Below are positions 60,823 to 64,000 of a DNA stretch of 64,000 bases, piece by piece. The notes beneath the pieces are model-generated. The model did not search any database, was not told where the DNA came from, and saw only the letters and a program-made list of their open reading frames with translations. The stretch comes from Lachnospiraceae bacterium MD335 (GTDB taxonomy: Bacteria > Bacillota > Clostridia > Lachnospirales > Lachnospiraceae). The position numbers and the translations under genes are program-made. Each line of letters opens with the position of its first letter. The first letter of the stretch is position 1. The stretch covers positions 609,757 to 673,756 of the forward strand of contig KE159617.1 in assembly GCA_000403335.2 (NCBI GenBank), written 5' to 3'.

Positions 60823-62130
60823 ATGCATGAAAAAATAAAAAAATTATTGAAAATGGTTAATTCTAATAATGTTCCTAATGGTTATAAAAGAACAGAATAC
60901 GGAATAATAAATGAAAAATTTGAGAAGCTACGGATACCCGAAGTTGGTGAATTTAAGAATGGAATAAACTTTTCTAAAGAAACAGGAATAAACAGTATAA
61001 AATTTTTAGGAGTTGGTGATTTTGGTGACAGAACTATTCTTGAAAATACAGAAGATTTAGAAAGGATTTGTGTATCTACAGACAATGAAAAATTAGAACC
61101 ATACATATTAAAAAAAGATGATATTGTATTCGTACGGTCAAATGGAAGTAAAGAACTGGTAGGAAGAAATTTGTGGTTACGGGATATATCAGAAAGGGTT
61201 GTATATAGTGGATTCTGCATTCGCTATAGATTTAATCCGGAGTATAAAAAGACATCCGCACAATATATTAATGCTTGGTTAGATAATGGTGTATTGAGGC
61301 AGATGCTTAAAAAAGAAAACAGAGGGACAAATATTAATAATTTAAATCAGGAAATACTTGGCAAACTAACAATATATGTTCCTGAAATGGATGAGCAGGA
61401 AAAAATTCTTGATATTATAGATAATTATAATAAAATACTATTCCATATAGAACGACTTATTGATTATAAGTATAAACAAAAAAGATGGTTAGTTCAAAAT
61501 TTACTAACTGGAAAGAAAAGATTGTCGGGCTTTCGTGACGAATGGAAAACAGAGAGGCTAAAAATATTTTTAGAAGAAATGACAGAAAAAAATAAATTGG
61601 CAATAATATCAGATGTAAAAAGTATCAGCAATAAATCAGGTTTTATCAATCAAAGCGAACAATTTGGAAAGAATGTTGCAAGCAGTGACTTGTCAAACTA
61701 TAAGATTGTTCGAAAGGGATATATTGCTTATAATCCATCGAGAATAAATGTTGGTTCTATTGCCCTTTATACGGAAGAAACATCAGGCGTTATCAGTCCA
61801 ATGTATGTTGTTTTAAAAACAAAGTACGGATTACATGAAAAGTATTTTATGTATTACGTAAAAACAGAAGAATTTAACCAGCGAATGAAATCTCAACTTT
61901 CAGGAAGCGTTCGTGAAACATTAAAATTTAATGATTTATGCGCGATTAAGATTGATCTTCCATCATATAACGAACAACAACAAATTGTTGCGGTTTTGGA
62001 AACAGCAGATAAAGAAATTGATTTATTAGAACAAAAACTCGACCTAATCAAACAAGAAAAAAAAGCAATCATGCAACTCCTTCTTACAGGAATTGTACGC
62101 GTCCCCCAAAATAAAAAAGGAGGATTCTAA
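60823..62130 (+). CDS. hsdS: Type I restriction specificity subunit HsdS
   Basis: HsdS of 435 residues sets the recognition sequence. It has two target recognition domains, about residues 25-195 and 235-400, each followed by a conserved helix (EQEKILDIIDNYNKILFHIE and YNEQQQIVAVLETADKEIDL). The second domain has SDLSNYKIVRKGYIAYNPSR. Base composition is clearly more AT-rich than in hsdM, as usual for these variable genes. AAGGTG precedes the ATG. The stop overlaps the hsdR start. Confidence 0.92.
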   Translation: MHEKIKKLLKMVNSNNVPNGYKRTEYGIINEKFEKLRIPEVGEFKNGINFSKETGINSIKFLGVGDFGDRTILENTEDLERICVSTDNEKLEPYILKKDDIVFVRSNGSKELVGRNLWLRDISERVVYSGFCIRYRFNPEYKKTSAQYINAWLDNGVLRQMLKKENRGTNINNLNQEILGKLTIYVPEMDEQEKILDIIDNYNKILFHIERLIDYKYKQKRWLVQNLLTGKKRLSGFRDEWKTERLKIFLEEMTEKNKLAIISDVKSISNKSGFINQSEQFGKNVASSDLSNYKIVRKGYIAYNPSRINVGSIALYTEETSGVISPMYVVLKTKYGLHEKYFMYYVKTEEFNQRMKSQLSGSVRETLKFNDLCAIKIDLPSYNEQQQIVAVLETADKEIDLLEQKLDLIKQEKKAIMQLLLTGIVRVPQNKKGGF

Positions 62131-64000
62131 TGGACGGCAGTTTATACCTCGAAAAAAACATCAGCAAAAAACCCGCGCTGGAATTACTGCAAAAAATGGG
62201 CTATACCTACCTGTCGCCAAAAGAATGTACCTTACAACGCGGCAGTAAATATCAAGTCCTATTGAAGGATATTCTGCGCAGTCAGCTCCGTGATTTAAAC
62301 CATATTGCATTCGGCGGTATAGAGCAGGAGTTTTCGCCAGCAAATATTGAGCGTGCAATCGAAGATTTGGACGAGCCTTTAACAGATGGACTGTTAAAAA
62401 CCAGTGAAAAAATATATAACGCTTTAATGCTTGGAAAAAGCTATCAGGAGACAGTCGGCGATGGAAAAGTTTTAAGCTTTGACTTAAAATACATTGACTG
62501 GGAACATTTTGAAAACAATGTATTTCATGTAACAGAAGAATACCTCGTAGAAAGCAGTGACGGCGGTCATAAGGCAATTCCTGACATTGTTCTTTTTGTA
62601 AACGGCATTCCCTTCGCTGTTATCGAATGCAAAGCGCCTTATGTCGCGGTAGAACAGGGCATAGACCAAATGCGGCGCAATCAGCAGAATATTTATATTC
62701 CGCAGCTATTTAAATATGTGCAGATTGTAATGGCGACAAACAAAAATGCCGTTCAATATGCGACAGCCGGTACAGAAAAGAAGTATTGGAGCGTTTGGAT
62801 GGAGGAGGATACATCATTCCTTGAGTGTGCAAAAGCAAAATGGATAACAGGCAGAACCGCCACAGTACAGGATGAAAATATCATATCGCTTTTTTCCCTG
62901 CAACGGTTAAATGAAATCACAAAGTATTTTGTACTGTACGATGCAAATGTTAAAAAAATTTGCCGTTATCAGCAGTATTTTGCCGTGAAAGAAATTATTA
63001 AAACAATTAATATGGATGATACGCGGGGAAACAGACAGAGCGGCGTTGTGTGGCATACGCAGGGTTCCGGAAAATCACTTACAATGGTTATGCTGGCAAA
63101 ATACATTCTGTTGGAAATGGCACACGATGAACCCAAAGTCGTGATTGTCACTGACCGGAAAGAACTTGATAAGCAGATTGCCAAGACGTTTACACACACA
63201 AAATGCAAACCTGCAAGAGCAACGAGCGGCAAAAACCTGCTTGAATTGATTGATAAAGGAAAAGCGGACATTATTACAACCATTATCAATAAGTTTGAGA
63301 AAGTGGAAAGCAGCGGAATAAAAAATATGAGTCGCAATATTTTTGTGCTTGTAGATGAAAGCCATCGTTCCAATTATGGGGAACTTGCGACAAAAATGCG
63401 GGTCGTGTTTCCAAATGCCTGTTATATTGGATTTACGGGAACGCCTTTGATGAAAAAAGAGAAAAATACGATGACAAAGTTTGGAAAACTGATCCACAAG
63501 TATACGATTAAGGACGGTGTTGCGGATAAAGCGATTGTCCCGTTAATTTATGAAGGGAGATTTGTGGAGCAGTCCGTTGATGAAGAAAATATTGATTTAT
63601 GGTTTGAACAGACAACAAAGCGGCTTACGGATAGTCAAAAAAGGGATTTAAAAAGAAAGTGGAGCTGCATGAAACGTCTTTCCTCCACGCAGGCGCGTAT
63701 CAGGCGGATTGCATTGGACATTAATAACCATTTTATGGATGGGTATAAGAATACGGGCTTCAAGGCAATGCTTGCAACAAACAGAAAACGGGACGCAGTG
63801 TCGTATCTTGCGTGTTTTGAGCAGCTTGGCGATTTATCCTGCGAGGTGTGTATTTCCGCGCCGGATTTGCGCGAGGGTGTGGAGGAGATGGATGATGAAA
63901 CAGATAAGGGGGTCCTTACATATTGGAATAAAATGATGAAACGCTACGGTGATGCCGATTCCTATGAGGATTCCGTAAAAAACAGATTTGTGGATGGCGA
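62130..64000 (+). CDS. hsdR: Type I restriction endonuclease subunit HsdR (partial, C-terminus beyond window)
   Basis: HsdR cuts and translocates unmodified DNA. The visible 623 residues hold the PD-ExK nuclease site (PDIVLFVNGIPFAVIECKAP), Walker A of the motor (HTQGSGKSLTM), the DEAD-type box LVDESHRS and GFTGTPL. The ATG at 62130 overlaps the hsdS stop by 1 base and follows AAAGGAGG. The frame is open to the end of the window. Confidence 0.95.
   Translation, partial: MDGSLYLEKNISKKPALELLQKMGYTYLSPKECTLQRGSKYQVLLKDILRSQLRDLNHIAFGGIEQEFSPANIERAIEDLDEPLTDGLLKTSEKIYNALMLGKSYQETVGDGKVLSFDLKYIDWEHFENNVFHVTEEYLVESSDGGHKAIPDIVLFVNGIPFAVIECKAPYVAVEQGIDQMRRNQQNIYIPQLFKYVQIVMATNKNAVQYATAGTEKKYWSVWMEEDTSFLECAKAKWITGRTATVQDENIISLFSLQRLNEITKYFVLYDANVKKICRYQQYFAVKEIIKTINMDDTRGNRQSGVVWHTQGSGKSLTMVMLAKYILLEMAHDEPKVVIVTDRKELDKQIAKTFTHTKCKPARATSGKNLLELIDKGKADIITTIINKFEKVESSGIKNMSRNIFVLVDESHRSNYGELATKMRVVFPNACYIGFTGTPLMKKEKNTMTKFGKLIHKYTIKDGVADKAIVPLIYEGRFVEQSVDEENIDLWFEQTTKRLTDSQKRDLKRKWSCMKRLSSTQARIRRIALDINNHFMDGYKNTGFKAMLATNRKRDAVSYLACFEQLGDLSCEVCISAPDLREGVEEMDDETDKGVLTYWNKMMKRYGDADSYEDSVKNRFVDG

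Noticed and set aside
1-64000. tRNA, rRNA or prophage genes
   Set aside because: I looked for cloverleaf-like and rRNA-like segments and for phage structural or integrase genes and saw none; a covariance search would be needed to exclude small RNAs.

Overview
The window is a 64 kb piece of a chromosome from an anaerobic, moderate-GC Firmicute, most likely a gut Lachnospiraceae-type Clostridia. This is inferred from AGGAGG-type ribosome binding sites with some GTG/TTG starts, the agr-like peptide system, the FeoA-FeoA-FeoB-DtxR locus, the MBOAT/DHHW cassette and the clostridial-style formate dehydrogenase. No rRNA, tRNA, CRISPR array, integrase or complete insertion sequence was seen.

Layout. 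1-1438: HtrA/DegP-like protease, cut by the window edge. 1659-9248: YjjG-like phosphatase, intracellular GH53 galactanase, GalT, AraC regulator, an uncharacterised 623-residue protein overlapped by a tiny zinc-ribbon gene, and a PD-(D/E)XK (Rpn/transposase-like) nuclease. 9245-14355: ArgC, RsmF-like rRNA methyltransferase and two MATE exporters, mostly chained by ATGA overlaps. 14503-18102: an agr-type quorum-sensing island (XRE regulator, LytTR response regulator, GHKL kinase, then AgrD and AgrB on the other strand, then a second XRE regulator). The 48-residue AgrD precursor (16807-16953, minus) is easily missed. 18211-20401: a radical-SAM/UDG-link DNA-repair pair. 20573-23458: LacI regulator divergent from a fucose/arabinose-isomerase-family enzyme. 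23677-26818: M18 aminopeptidase and a GGDEF-EAL protein with substituted active-site residues.

26969-38120 is a molybdenum cofactor island: FdhD, an AlbA-type regulator, MoeA, a MobA-MobB fusion, a MoCF-domain protein with a Cys-rich tail, MoaC, ModA, ModB, ModC, MoaA and a MOSC-MogA fusion. 38682-42568 is an iron island: two FeoA, FeoB, a FeoB-associated Cys-rich peptide and a divergent DtxR-type repressor, with GTTAG-N6-CTAAC operators. 42836-47432 encodes a NuoF/GltD-like flavoprotein and a cysteine-type formate dehydrogenase alpha subunit. The three islands fit together: molybdate uptake and cofactor assembly, iron supply, and the Mo/Fe-S enzyme that uses both.

47668-58086: a DUF4422 protein, a hybrid histidine kinase, MetN-MetI without MetQ, a lipoprotein-MBOAT-DHHW cassette (probable extracytoplasmic O-acetylation) and a GH2 glycosidase. 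58249-64000: a type I restriction-modification locus with a half-size HsdS, HsdM, a deletion-scarred DinD remnant, a full HsdS and the start of HsdR, which runs off the window.

The most unusual non-coding feature is a family of intergenic hairpin modules. Long hairpins with TGAAA/TTTCA-like ends, often followed by a short perfect hairpin just before the next ribosome binding site, recur in the molybdenum, formate dehydrogenase and O-acetylation regions. One short hairpin, with stem AATTTGTGC/GCACAAATT, occurs three times in this window, before moaC, moaA and the formate dehydrogenase gene.
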